Program-made: the position numbers and the translations under genes | In this document: positions 32,479-41,436 of the stretch, one piece after another | Layout of the letters: each line of letters begins with the position of its first letter | How positions within the stretch are numbered: position 1 is the first letter of the stretch | Origin: REEB95 sp035934995 | GTDB lineage: Bacteria; Pseudomonadota; Alphaproteobacteria; ATCC43930; CGMCC-115725 | Reading direction: 5' to 3' | DNA: 64,000 bases | Assembly (NCBI GenBank): GCA_035934995.1 | Contig: DASYXI010000014.1 | Coordinates: forward strand, 1 to 64,000 | The notes under the pieces: generated by a model | Seen by the model: only the letters and a program-made list of their open reading frames with translations | The model's database searches: none | What the model was told of the DNA's origin: nothing

Positions 32479-33749
32479 AGCGCGCCGAAGCGTCCATCGA
32501 TCCCGCGCCGCTCGCCGGTCTCGATCATCTCTGGCTGCCTTATACGCAGATGCCGACGGCGTCGCCGCCGCTGGCGGTCGTACGCACCGAAGGCTGCAAG
32601 ATCCATCTCGCGGACGGGCGGGTTCTGATCGACGGCATCGCGTCGTGGTGGACGGCGTGTCACGGCTACAATCACCCGCACATCCGCGACGCCGTCCAAC
32701 GCCAGCTCGACAGCCTGCCGCACGTGATGATGGCCGGTCTCGTGCACGAACCCGCCGTCCGGCTGGCCCAGCGCCTCGCTTCCCTGCTGCCGGGCGATCT
32801 CGATCATGTGTTTTTCTCGGATTCCGGCTCGGTTGCGGTCGAGATCGCTTTGAAAATGGCGATGCAGTTTTTTCTCAATCGCGGCGAGGCGGGCCGCGAT
32901 CGTTTTATTGCGTTCACCGACGGCTATCACGGCGACACCTTCGCGGCGATGGCCGTCAGCGACAGCCGCACCGGCATGCATGGGCGCTTCGGTGCGGCCG
33001 CGCGCCATCATTACTTATGTGAGCTGCCGCGCGACGATGCCAGTGAGAGCGCGCTTGACCGGTTCGTCACCGACCATCGTCACGAATTAGCGGGCATCAT
33101 CGTCGAACCGCTGGTCCAGGGCGCCGGCGGCATGGTGTTTCACGCGGCGGGGGTTTTGCGCCGACTGCGTCGGCTCGCCGACCGCCACGGCCTGCTGCTG
33201 ATCTTCGACGAGATCTTCACCGGTTTCGGCCGCACCGGCCGTCTGTTTGCCATGGAAGAGGCGGGCGTCGTACCGGATATCGTCACGCTGTCGAAGGCGC
33301 TCACGGGCGGCACGCTGCCCCTTGCCGCAACGGTCGCCCGGCGCCGGGTCTATGCGGGATTTCTATCCAGCAATCCGCAGGACGCGCTGATGCACGGGCC
33401 GACTTTCATGGGCAACGCGCTCGCCTGCGCCGCGGCGAATGCGTCGCTCGATCTGTTCGCGCGCGAGCCCCGATTGGAGCAGGTTTCAGTCATAAGCCGC
33501 CAGATGGAAGCAGAACTCGCGCCCTGTCGTGGCGGACGCGGCGTCCGCGACGTGCGCATCAAAGGCGCGATCGGCGTTGTCGAACTTGAATCGGCGGACA
33601 TGGCGGCGGCGCTGCGCGATCGCTTTGTCGCTCAAGGCGCGTGGATCCGGCCGTTCGGCCGGATTGTCTATCTGACGCCGGCCTTCACCATCGCGCCGGA
33701 CGAACTGGCGCTGCTCACGCGCGCGATCCGGCGCGCGATTGCCGATTAA
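32475..33749 (+). CDS. bioA: Adenosylmethionine-8-amino-7-oxononanoate aminotransferase
   Basis: A 424-residue class III PLP aminotransferase that makes 7,8-diaminopelargonic acid with SAM as amino donor. It has LWLPYTQM near the N-terminus (a BioA mark), SDSGSVAVEIALKMA, FDEIFTGFGRTGRLF, and the PLP lysine in TLSKALTGGTLPLAA. GTG 32475 overlaps the bioB stop. With bioB, bioF and bioD it completes the pathway from pimeloyl thioester to biotin. Pimeloyl-forming genes are not in the window. Confidence 0.96.
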   Translation: MKRAEASIDPAPLAGLDHLWLPYTQMPTASPPLAVVRTEGCKIHLADGRVLIDGIASWWTACHGYNHPHIRDAVQRQLDSLPHVMMAGLVHEPAVRLAQRLASLLPGDLDHVFFSDSGSVAVEIALKMAMQFFLNRGEAGRDRFIAFTDGYHGDTFAAMAVSDSRTGMHGRFGAAARHHYLCELPRDDASESALDRFVTDHRHELAGIIVEPLVQGAGGMVFHAAGVLRRLRRLADRHGLLLIFDEIFTGFGRTGRLFAMEEAGVVPDIVTLSKALTGGTLPLAATVARRRVYAGFLSSNPQDALMHGPTFMGNALACAAANASLDLFAREPRLEQVSVISRQMEAELAPCRGGRGVRDVRIKGAIGVVELESADMAAALRDRFVAQGAWIRPFGRIVYLTPAFTIAPDELALLTRAIRRAIAD

Positions 33750-34156
33750 TGGAGCTGCGACGGCGTATCGGTGCGGTAGGTGGGGATGATCGCGCTCGCC
33801 TGATGATGGATCATGCGCCAGGCGCCGTCTTCACGAATGAAAATATTGGTGGCGGCCAATAAGCCGCCGGCAAGCTCTTCCTCGCAGAGCACGATCGCGA
33901 CGTCGCCATAGAGGTGAACGCGCTCGTCGAGACACCGGATGTTGAAATCGGGATCGCCGAGCACGTGCCGCCAGCTTTCCATCACCGCGTCGCGGCCTTC
34001 GATCGCGGCCCAGCCGGGATGGAGACAGGCGACGGCGGCGCGGCGTGCCCAGATCGCATCCATGCCGGTGTAATCGCCGTCGACGAAGGCGCCATAGAAT
34101 CGGAGATTGGCCGCAAGAACGGCATCCGCGTCGGCCATGGGCCGGTCGGTCATCAT
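33746..34156 (-). CDS. SnoaL/DUF4440-like protein (NTF2 fold)
   Basis: A 136-residue NTF2-like protein: ANLRFYGAFVDGDYTGMDAIWARRAAVACLHPGWAAIEGRDAVMESW and the end GAWRMIHHQASAI show the fold. Such proteins are small enzymes or ligand binders of unknown role. Start 34156 is chosen for the GGAG five bases before it; upstream in-frame codons lack support. It lies tail to tail with bioA (4-bp overlap) and divergent from the iron permease. Confidence 0.8.
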   Translation of the reverse strand: MMTDRPMADADAVLAANLRFYGAFVDGDYTGMDAIWARRAAVACLHPGWAAIEGRDAVMESWRHVLGDPDFNIRCLDERVHLYGDVAIVLCEEELAGGLLAATNIFIREDGAWRMIHHQASAIIPTYRTDTPSQLH

Positions 34157-34312
34157 AAGCGCTCCGCGAATCTCAAAATTTGGACAGCGCACTATGTCCT
34201 GCGAACCGGGCCGAAAGGTGGCGAAAGGCCTGCGGCATATTGCCCGCAAGGCACTCGAACCCGGGTCTGAGCGCCGATTGCCGCTTGCACCGGAATCAGG
34301 CCGCCGCTATAT

Positions 34313-34333
34313 TGCGAACGCTTCGCATTTGCA
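34313..34333. promoter_or_regulatory. Fur/Mur-type box ahead of the FTR1 permease
   Basis: TGCGAA-CGC-TTCGCA is a perfect 15-bp dyad, extended by TTTGCA. The combination fits the alphaproteobacterial Fur/Mur consensus (TGCnAAnnnTTnGCA plus TTGCA). It ends 18 bp before the permease start, where a bound repressor would block the promoter or initiation. Confidence 0.75.
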
Positions 34334-34351
34334 TCTGAGGTCAGTCCGCCC

Positions 34352-35188
34352 ATGCTTGCCGTCGCCGTCATCGTTTTTCGCGAGGTCCTCGAGGCCGCGC
34401 TGATCGTCAGCATCGTGTTGGCCGCGACGGTAGGCGTGCCGCGCCGAGGGCGCACGGTGGCGCTCGGAATCGCCGCCGGCGTCGCGGGTGCTGCCCTGGT
34501 GGCGGCGTTTACCGGCGAAATCGCGTCGGCCGTCGCCGGCATGGGCCAGGAGCTGTTCGACGCCGCCGTTCTGTTCACCGCCGTTGGCATGCTCGGCTGG
34601 CACAATGTGTGGATGCAGCGGCACGGCCGCGAGTTAGCGGCGTCGGCCTCGGAGGTCGGCGATGCGGTACGAAGCGGCGCGCGGCCGCTCTATGCGCTGG
34701 GGCTCGTGGTCGGGCTGGCGGTGCTGCGCGAAGGCGCCGAGGTCGTGCTGTTCGTTTACGGCATCGCCGCCGCTTCCGGCACCGGCGCGCTGGCGCAACT
34801 GGGCGGCGGCCTGCTCGGCCTGGCGTGTGGCGTCGCCGTCGGCGCCGGACTCTATTGGGGCCTGTTGCGGATTCCGATGCGCCATCTGTTCACCGTGACG
34901 AGCTGGCTGATCCTGTTGCTTGCCGCCGGCATGGCGTCGCAAGGCGCGGCGTTTCTCAATCAGGTCGGCTTGCTGCCGTCGGCGGGCGGCGTGTTGTGGG
35001 ACAGCTCATTCCTGTTGAGCGATGACAGCCTACTTGGCAGGACGCTCCATGCGCTGGTCGGCTATGTCTCGCATCCGCTCGGCATCCAACTCGTGTTCTA
35101 TATCGGCACGATCGTCGTCATCGGCGCGTTGATGCAGCTCTGCGGACGCGAACCCGAGCGGCTGGCGCCCCTCAAGCCGGCCGAGTAG
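34352..35188 (+). CDS. FTR1-family iron permease
   Basis: A 278-residue membrane protein with about seven helices. Two REXXE-type motifs expected of FTR1 are present: FREVLEA at residues 9-15 and REGAEVV with R126, E127 and E130. These glutamates pass Fe(III) or Fe(II) in related proteins. The Fur-type box just upstream agrees with iron control. No EfeO, EfeB or multicopper ferroxidase gene lies beside it, so it may act alone or with distant partners. Confidence 0.9.
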   Translation: MLAVAVIVFREVLEAALIVSIVLAATVGVPRRGRTVALGIAAGVAGAALVAAFTGEIASAVAGMGQELFDAAVLFTAVGMLGWHNVWMQRHGRELAASASEVGDAVRSGARPLYALGLVVGLAVLREGAEVVLFVYGIAAASGTGALAQLGGGLLGLACGVAVGAGLYWGLLRIPMRHLFTVTSWLILLLAAGMASQGAAFLNQVGLLPSAGGVLWDSSFLLSDDSLLGRTLHALVGYVSHPLGIQLVFYIGTIVVIGALMQLCGREPERLAPLKPAE

Positions 35189-35264
35189 CGCCGCCGCTTT
35201 GGCGATTGAAGAGGCAGGTGAAACCCAATAGGTCTTAAGGCTTCTGCCGCATCTGGAGCCCCGC

Positions 35265-36935
35265 GTGACCTCCCGCCGCGCCGCGCAAATCCTCGTCGAT
35301 CAGCTCAAAATCCACGGCGTCGATACGGCCTTCGGCGTGCCGGGCGAAAGCTATCTGGCGCTGCTCGATGCGCTGCACGATGCGAATTCGATCCGGCTGA
35401 CCGTCTGCCGCCAGGAAGGCGGCGCGGCGATGATGGCCGAGGCCTATGGCAAGCTGACCGGCCGGCCCGGCATTTGCCTGGTCACGCGCGGCCCCGGCAC
35501 GGCTAACGCGACCGCCGGGATTCATGTCGCGATGCAGGATTCGACGCCGATGATCGTGCTGATCGGCCAGGTTGCGCGCGATGCGCGCGGGCGCGAGGCG
35601 TTGCAAGAGATCGACTACAAGCAGTTCCTCGGCGGCATGGTGAAGTATGTCGAGGAGATCGCCGATCCGCGGCGCATTCCCGAATATGTCAGCCGCGCGT
35701 TCCACGTCGCGACCAGTGGCCGTCCCGGGCCGGTTGCGCTCGCCTTGCCCGAAGACATGCTCGACGAGATGGCCGACGTCGCCGACGCCGAACCCTATAG
35801 CCGGATCGAAGCGCATCCGTCGACGCAGCAGCTTGAGACGCTCGCGGCAATCCTTGCCAAAGCGACGCGGCCGGTGCTGCTGCTCGGCGGCAGCCAATGG
35901 GACACCGCGGCGGCGAAGCAGATCGAGACCTTCGCCGACGCCTTCGCGCTGCCGGTGTGCACCGGCTTTCGCCGGCAGGACCGGTTCGACAACCGCCATC
36001 GCTGTTTCGCCGGCGATCTCGGCATTGCCGCCAATCCGAAGCTTGCGGCGCGGGTGCGCGACGCCGACGTGCTGATCGCGCTCGGCGGCCGGCTGGGCGA
36101 GGCGACCACCGCCGGTTACAGCCTGGTCGCGGTGCCGCATCCACGCCAGACGCTGGTGCATATCCATCCCGATCCGGACGAGCTCGGCCGCGTCTATCGG
36201 CCGGCGCTGGCGATCAACGCCAGCCCGCGAACCTTCGCGCCGCTCGCGGCGGCGCTCAAGCCGAAGGACAAACCGCGCTGGGCCGGCGAAACCGAGGCCG
36301 CGCATCGCGATTATCTGGCTTTTGTCGAGCCGTCGAAGCTACCGGGCGCGGTGCAGCTCGGCGCGATCGTCCGCTGGCTCGACGCCGCTCTGCCGGCGGA
36401 TACGATCTGGTGCAACGGCGCCGGTAATTTCGCCGGCTGGGTCCATCGCCATCATCAATACCGCGGTTACGGGACGCAGCTCGCACCGGCCAGCGGCTCG
36501 ATGGGATACGGTTTTCCCGCTTCGGTCGCGGCGAAACTCGTGCATCCGGATCGCGCCGTCGTCTGCTTCTGCGGCGATGGCGATTTTCTGATGACCGGCC
36601 AGGAACTGGCGACGGCGGTGCGCTATCGGCTGCCGATCGTCACCTTGGTCGTCAACAACGGCATGTATGGCACCATCCGGATGCACCAGGAAATGCACTT
36701 TCCCGGCCGCACCTATGGCACCGATCTGGTGAATCCGGATTTCGCCGCGCTCGCCAAGGCCTATGGCGCGCATGGCGAGACCGTCGAGCGCACCGAAGAT
36801 TTTGCCGCGGCTTTCGCGCGCGCCGCGGCCGCCGGCAAACCGGCGGTGCTCGACCTCAAGGTCGATCCGGAAGCGATCACCACGCGCTCGACCATCGCCG
36901 ACTTGCGCGCTGCCGCGAAGAAGAAGACGCACTAA
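35265..36935 (+). CDS. Thiamine-diphosphate-dependent enzyme, acetolactate-synthase-like
   Basis: A 556-residue ThDP enzyme of three domains. The N-terminal PYR domain holds the catalytic glutamate in CRQEGGAAMMAEAYGKLTG; the C-terminal domain has the Mg/ThDP motif CGDGDFLMTGQELATAVRYRLP followed by VNN. It resembles IlvB paralogs, but there is no adjacent small subunit (ilvH) and the length is short for biosynthetic IlvB. A decarboxylase or carboligase for another 2-oxo acid is possible. Start GTG 35265 has GGAG eight bases upstream. Confidence 0.85.
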   Translation: MTSRRAAQILVDQLKIHGVDTAFGVPGESYLALLDALHDANSIRLTVCRQEGGAAMMAEAYGKLTGRPGICLVTRGPGTANATAGIHVAMQDSTPMIVLIGQVARDARGREALQEIDYKQFLGGMVKYVEEIADPRRIPEYVSRAFHVATSGRPGPVALALPEDMLDEMADVADAEPYSRIEAHPSTQQLETLAAILAKATRPVLLLGGSQWDTAAAKQIETFADAFALPVCTGFRRQDRFDNRHRCFAGDLGIAANPKLAARVRDADVLIALGGRLGEATTAGYSLVAVPHPRQTLVHIHPDPDELGRVYRPALAINASPRTFAPLAAALKPKDKPRWAGETEAAHRDYLAFVEPSKLPGAVQLGAIVRWLDAALPADTIWCNGAGNFAGWVHRHHQYRGYGTQLAPASGSMGYGFPASVAAKLVHPDRAVVCFCGDGDFLMTGQELATAVRYRLPIVTLVVNNGMYGTIRMHQEMHFPGRTYGTDLVNPDFAALAKAYGAHGETVERTEDFAAAFARAAAAGKPAVLDLKVDPEAITTRSTIADLRAAAKKKTH

Positions 36936-36955
36936 ACCACGCGCGGCGCTGCCCG

Positions 36956-37576
36956 TCAGGTGTCGCCGGCCCGGTGCCGCGCGTGCCACCAGACATAGAC
37001 CGCAATGACGAGCGCGGCGGCGACAGCAAGCGCAATCGCCAGCGGCGTCGCGTGGCGGAATGCATCGGTCAAGGCGAAGATCTTTTTGCCAAGCCAATAG
37101 GCGAGCGTGCTCCAGAATCCAACCCAGAGCGCGGCGCCGATACAATTGAATATCAGAAACCGCCACCACGGCATGCCGAGGCTGCCGGCGGCGATACCGT
37201 TGAGCTGCCGCGCGATGACGACAAAACGCGCGAAGATAATGACGGGCGCGCCATAGCGCTTGACGAAGCGATCGACCTTGGCGAGGCGTTCGGCGGTGAT
37301 GCCGATGCGACGGCCATGGCGGACCAGGAGGCCGCGACCGCCGCTGTGGCCGATCAAGAAGCCGATATTATCGCCGAGCACCGCGGCGACCCAGGCAAAG
37401 CCGGCGATCATCCAGATGTTGAGCGCGTCTTGGCCGGCAAACGCGGCGGCCGACACCAGCAGCGTCTCGCCGGGAACCGGCATACCGAAATCCTCGAGAA
37501 AAATGCCGACGAACACGGCGAGGTAGCCGTAATCGTGAACGTATTGATGGACGAGGTGGCCGATGTCGGCGTGCAC
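36956..37576 (-). CDS. DedA/SNARE-associated family membrane protein
   Basis: A 206-residue membrane protein of the DedA family. EDFGMPVPGETLLVSAAAFAG carries the conserved acidic and PGE residues, and FARFVVIARQLNGIAAGSLGM is the family's second signature with the F-x-R-F-x-P/R motif. DedA proteins are linked to lipid flipping and membrane homeostasis. The start is uncertain: GTG 37576 (VHADIGHLVHQY) gives a normal N-terminus, while the frame stays open to 37663. Confidence 0.85.
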   Translation of the reverse strand: MHADIGHLVHQYVHDYGYLAVFVGIFLEDFGMPVPGETLLVSAAAFAGQDALNIWMIAGFAWVAAVLGDNIGFLIGHSGGRGLLVRHGRRIGITAERLAKVDRFVKRYGAPVIIFARFVVIARQLNGIAAGSLGMPWWRFLIFNCIGAALWVGFWSTLAYWLGKKIFALTDAFRHATPLAIALAVAAALVIAVYVWWHARHRAGDT

Positions 37577-37779
37577 GAATTTCTGCCGGAAGGGTGAGGT
37601 CCGCCTGTTTAGGGCGAACCGGATTGAACGGCAATGTGCGTCGGCTGGGGCGCCGAGCGGCAAATAGCCGCGCCATTATACATCTATTACAGGTTTCACC
37701 AATTTCCCGGTTTGCTGCATATTTCGCGCGGCCCTGCAGCCTGCGGGGACCGCCGAATTTGTCCGTCACGGGGAGAACA

Positions 37780-38748
37780 ATGAAAAAAACGATCGGGATC
37801 TTTTTGCTGGCTGCCTTGGCCACGCTGACCACGGGTGGCACGCCAGGGCGCGCCGCCGAACCGACGACGCTCAACGTCTTCGCAGCCGGCACGCTCGCGG
37901 TGCCGTTCAAACAGGTCGACGCGCTTTTCGAGAAGAAATATCCCGACATCACGGTGCAGCCGCAGTTCGGCGGCAGCGTCAAGATGGCCAGACAGATCAC
38001 CGACTTGCACCAGGATGCCGACATCCTGGCGGTGGCCGACTACAACGTGATTCCGAAGTACCTCTTTGGCGGCGACGGCAAGACGGCTTACGCCGACTGG
38101 TATGTCGGCTTCGTCCGCAACGCCATTACCTTCGTCTATACCGACAAGAGCAAGTTCGCCAATACGATCACGTCGAAGAACTGGTATTCGGTGCTGGCGC
38201 GCAAGGGCGTCGAGATCGGCCGGTCCAATCCCGACACCGATCCCTCCGGCTACCAGACCGTGCAGATGCTGAACCTGGCGGAGAAATTCTATTCGTCGCC
38301 TGGTTTGGCCGATAAAATCCTCGCCAATGCGCCGCTCGCCAATATGCGCGACACCGAAACTTCGCTGATTTCGGCGTTGCAGCTGGGGCAGATCGATTAT
38401 CTGGCGATCTATCGCTCCGACGCGTTGCAGCACCATCTCAAGCTGCTCAACCTGCCGGCGAAGATTAATCTGAGCGATCCGAATTACCCGTCGTTCTATG
38501 CCCAAGGCGTGGCGCACACGAAGAACGGCGATCTCGCCGGCAAGCCGATCATCTACGCGATCACCATCGTCGCCAGCAGCACGAAGAAGGCCGCCGCGGA
38601 GAAATTTGTCGCGTTCCTGCTGGGGCCAGAGGGACGCAAGGTGATGAGCGACGACGGCTTCGGCACCTTCAGCCCGGCTTATGCGGCCAATCCGGAGAAG
38701 CTGCCGCCGGCGCTGAAGCCGCTCGTCAAGCCGTGGCCGGCTTCCTGA
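37780..38748 (+). CDS. Tungstate/molybdate ABC transporter substrate-binding protein (WtpA-like)
   Basis: A 322-residue periplasmic protein with a signal peptide (KKTIGIFLLAALATLTTGGTPGRA). The mature part follows WtpA/ModA: NVFAAGTLAVPFKQVDALFEKKYPDI, GGSVKMARQITDLHQDADILAVADYNVIP, and YADWYVGFVRNAITFVYTDKSK. These resemble archaeal WtpA more than E. coli ModA. The oxyanion ligand is inferred from the family. The Mo-dependent hydroxylase at 21815-24160 would be a consumer. A GGGGAGAAC site lies before the ATG. The operon continues with permease and ATPase genes. Confidence 0.85.
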   Translation: MKKTIGIFLLAALATLTTGGTPGRAAEPTTLNVFAAGTLAVPFKQVDALFEKKYPDITVQPQFGGSVKMARQITDLHQDADILAVADYNVIPKYLFGGDGKTAYADWYVGFVRNAITFVYTDKSKFANTITSKNWYSVLARKGVEIGRSNPDTDPSGYQTVQMLNLAEKFYSSPGLADKILANAPLANMRDTETSLISALQLGQIDYLAIYRSDALQHHLKLLNLPAKINLSDPNYPSFYAQGVAHTKNGDLAGKPIIYAITIVASSTKKAAAEKFVAFLLGPEGRKVMSDDGFGTFSPAYAANPEKLPPALKPLVKPWPAS

Positions 38749-38764
38749 CCGGAGCGATTACTGA

Positions 38765-39601
38765 ATGATCGCCGTGCCGCAGCCGTGGCGCGGGGGCGGG
38801 AGTCTCGGCTCGCCGCTCGTCGTACTCGCCGCCTGGCTGTGCGGCGGCGTGTTGCTCGCGTTCATTCTGCTGCCGCTGTTCCAGCTGGTCGCCGTCCAGA
38901 CCGCCGGAACATTGCTGGCGGCCGCGCGCGCGACCGACGTACAGAGCGCGCTGACGCTGAGCGTCACGGCGTCGGTGCTGACGGCGCTGATCGCGGGCCT
39001 GTTCGGTGTGCCGTTCGCCTATTTTCTGGCGCGGGCCGATTTCGTCGGTAAAAGCGCGGTCGCGGCGATCGTCGATGTGCCGTTGACCGTGCCGCATACC
39101 GTCGCCGGAATCGCCTTGCTGATGGTGTTCGGCCGGCACGGGGTGATCGGCGGTCCGGCCGAGGAATTTCTTGGTTTGCGGTTTTGGGGCACGCTGGCGG
39201 GAATCGTCGTCGCCATGCTGTTCGTTTCGTTGCCTTATACCGTCAATGCCGCGCGCATCGCATTCGAAGGCGTCGACCCGCGGCTCGAGATGGTGGCGCG
39301 CACCTTGGGCCTGGGACCATGGCGCGTGCTCGCGCAGATCACGGTGCCGCTCGCCTGGCGCGGCATCGCCACCGGTTTGACGCTGACCTTCGCGCGTTCG
39401 ATCAGCGAATTCGGTGCCGTCGTCATTCTCGTCTACTACCCGATGACGGCGCCGGTGCAGATCTACGAGATGTTCCTGCGTTACGGCATCGAAGAGGCAT
39501 CGGCCGTCGCCGTCTTGCTGCTGGTCATTTCGCTGGGTCTCTTCATCCTGTTTCGCCACGTCGCCTACGGCCGCAGGCCGATCGCCGGCGGCGGACGATG
39601 A
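38765..39601 (+). CDS. Tungstate/molybdate ABC transporter permease (WtpB/ModB-like)
   Basis: A 278-residue inner-membrane permease with six helices. The EAA loop reads VDPRLEMVARTLGLGPWRVLAQITVPLAWRGIATG, the ATPase docking site. VDVPLTVPHTVAGIALLMVFGRHGVIG is the ModB/CysT-family signature. It overlaps the ATPase gene by 4 bp (ATGA) and follows the binding-protein gene by 16 bp. Confidence 0.88.
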   Translation: MIAVPQPWRGGGSLGSPLVVLAAWLCGGVLLAFILLPLFQLVAVQTAGTLLAAARATDVQSALTLSVTASVLTALIAGLFGVPFAYFLARADFVGKSAVAAIVDVPLTVPHTVAGIALLMVFGRHGVIGGPAEEFLGLRFWGTLAGIVVAMLFVSLPYTVNAARIAFEGVDPRLEMVARTLGLGPWRVLAQITVPLAWRGIATGLTLTFARSISEFGAVVILVYYPMTAPVQIYEMFLRYGIEEASAVAVLLLVISLGLFILFRHVAYGRRPIAGGGR

Positions 39602-40677
39602 CCGCGCTGACGGTTGCCGGCCTTTCGCTCCGGCTCGGCGACTTTGCGCTCGACGACGTCTCGCTTACACTTCCGGAACGCGACGTCATGGTCGTGCTCG
39701 GTCCGAACGGCGCCGGCAAGTCGGTTTTGCTCGAGACCATCGCGGGATTCCATCGCTCGGCGCGCGGCCGTATCGCGATCGGCAGCCGCGACGTCACGGC
39801 GTTGCCGCCGGAGCAGCGCCGGGTCGGTTTTGTCGTCCAGAATTTCGGTCTGTTTCCGCATCTGAGCGTGGCGCACAACGTTGCGCTCGGCGCGCGCGGC
39901 CATCGGCGGGGCGGACCGGTGGCGGATCGCGTCGATGTCGCGGCGCTGCTGGAGCGTTTCGGCATCGCCCATCTGGCAAACGCCAGTCCGACGGTGCTCA
40001 GTCCCGGCGAAAAGCAACGCGCCGCCTTGGCGCGTGCTGAAGCCAGCCATCCCGATCTTTTCCTGCTGGACGAACCGTTTGCCGCCCTCGATGCGCCGGC
40101 GCGTGCCCAATTGCGCCTCGAGCTGGCGCACTTTCTGCGGGAACGGCGCTTGCCGGCGCTGTTCGTGACGCATGACTATGTCGATGTCGCGGCGCTGGGC
40201 GACCGGCTGGCGTTGATGCGCGGTGGGCGGATCATTCAGTGCGGCACGGTCGACGAGGTTTTCCATCGTCCCGTCAGCCGTGCTGCCGCCGACATTCTCG
40301 GCTTCGAAAATCAATTGGTCGGGCGCATCGAGGGCGGCGAGAGGCGATCGACGCGCGTCGTCGTTGCCGGCCGAATACTGCACGCGTCGGCCACCAGCGA
40401 CGCGCCGGCAAACGGCGAGATCACCGTCGCCATTCGGGCGGAAAACGTGCGTTTGGCAAGCCCGGCCACGCCGCCAAAAGGCGCGGCGGATAATCGGCTG
40501 ACGGCCACGGTCGTGGCGCTCGAGCCGCTTGGCGCGCTGACCAAGGTTACGCTCGATTGCGACTTTCCGTTGGTCGCTTGCTTGATGAGCCGCGACGTAC
40601 CGGATATCGGACTGGCGCCCGGCGCTGCGGTCGCGGCAACGATCGCCGCTTCCGACGTTCACATGGTTGTGGCCTAG
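39598..40677 (+). CDS. Tungstate/molybdate ABC transporter ATPase with TOBE domain (WtpC/ModC-like)
   Basis: A 359-residue ATPase. Walker A is GPNGAGKS, Walker B is LFLLDEPFAALD and the H-loop is VTHDY. The signature motif reads LSPGEKQR in place of LSGGQ/LSGGEQR, the same Gly-to-Pro change seen in some WtpC/ModC-like proteins. The C-terminal 120 residues (ENQLVGRIEGGERRSTRVVVAGRILHA..., then ITVAIRAENVRLA) form a TOBE/MOP-type domain that can bind oxyanion and inhibit transport. Start ATG 39598 overlaps the permease stop. Confidence 0.88.
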   Translation: MTALTVAGLSLRLGDFALDDVSLTLPERDVMVVLGPNGAGKSVLLETIAGFHRSARGRIAIGSRDVTALPPEQRRVGFVVQNFGLFPHLSVAHNVALGARGHRRGGPVADRVDVAALLERFGIAHLANASPTVLSPGEKQRAALARAEASHPDLFLLDEPFAALDAPARAQLRLELAHFLRERRLPALFVTHDYVDVAALGDRLALMRGGRIIQCGTVDEVFHRPVSRAAADILGFENQLVGRIEGGERRSTRVVVAGRILHASATSDAPANGEITVAIRAENVRLASPATPPKGAADNRLTATVVALEPLGALTKVTLDCDFPLVACLMSRDVPDIGLAPGAAVAATIAASDVHMVVA

Positions 40678-40710
40678 ACTCCGACCGTTCCGCGGCTCCA
40701 TATAACCGGC

Positions 40711-41436
40711 ATGGGCAACGATCGCGAACGCGAGCGGCCGGTGCCGGCGAACCGCCAATCGGCCGAGATCAGCGCGTTTCTTGAGAAGGTCGCCAGCCTG
40801 CCGACGCCAGTGCGCCCGGCCGCGGCCAAGGGACGGCTGATCTTCGCCATGGACGCGACGGCGAGCCGCGAGCCGAGCTGGGATCATGCCAGCCGCATCC
40901 AAGGCGAGATGTTCGAAGCAGCCGCCAATCTCGGCGGCATCGAAATCCAGCTCGTCTATTACCGCAGCTATGCCGAGTGCAAAGCGAGCCGTTGGCTGCG
41001 GACTGCCGCCGAGCTCCACGATGCGATGCGCGCGGTAATCTGCGCGGCTGGCGAGACGCAGATCGAGCGGGTCTTGCGACATGCCATCGCCGCCGCGCGC
41101 AGCGCGCATCTCGACGCGCTGATATTCGTCGGCGACGCGATGGAAGAGAACGCCGATACGCTGGCGCAAGTGGCCGGCGAGCTTGCGTTGCTCAACGTGC
41201 CCGCGTTCATTTTCCACGAAGGCAACAATCCAGCGGTGGCGCGTGTCTTTCGCGAAATCGCGCGACTGTCGCGCGGTGCCTACTGCCCGTTTGATTCGTC
41301 GAGCGCCGCCGAGCTCAAGGCGCTGCTGGGCGCCGTCGCCGCCTATGCCGCCGGCGGCCGTCAAGCGCTCGCCGATTACAGCCGCCGGACGGGTGGCAGC
41401 GCGCTGCTCCTGGCACGTCAGATCGGCGGTTCATGA
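40711..41436 (+). CDS. VWA-like protein
   Basis: A 241-residue protein with a von Willebrand A-type fold: LIFAMDATASREPSW carries a D-x-T-x-S MIDAS-like motif, followed by EIQLVYYRSYAECKASRWL and ALIFVGDAMEENADTL. The first 40 residues are polar. VWA proteins often act as metal-dependent partners of AAA ATPases or in assembly complexes. It overlaps the next, J-domain gene by 4 bp (ATGA), so the two may work together. It begins 33 bp after the Mo/W transporter operon. Confidence 0.75.
   Translation: MGNDRERERPVPANRQSAEISAFLEKVASLPTPVRPAAAKGRLIFAMDATASREPSWDHASRIQGEMFEAAANLGGIEIQLVYYRSYAECKASRWLRTAAELHDAMRAVICAAGETQIERVLRHAIAAARSAHLDALIFVGDAMEENADTLAQVAGELALLNVPAFIFHEGNNPAVARVFREIARLSRGAYCPFDSSSAAELKALLGAVAAYAAGGRQALADYSRRTGGSALLLARQIGGS

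Noticed and set aside
37577..37779. Molybdenum-cofactor riboswitch or ModE site ahead of the WtpA-like gene
   Set aside because: A short GC hairpin is present near 37729-37754, but neither the Moco aptamer core nor a ModE palindrome could be seen.
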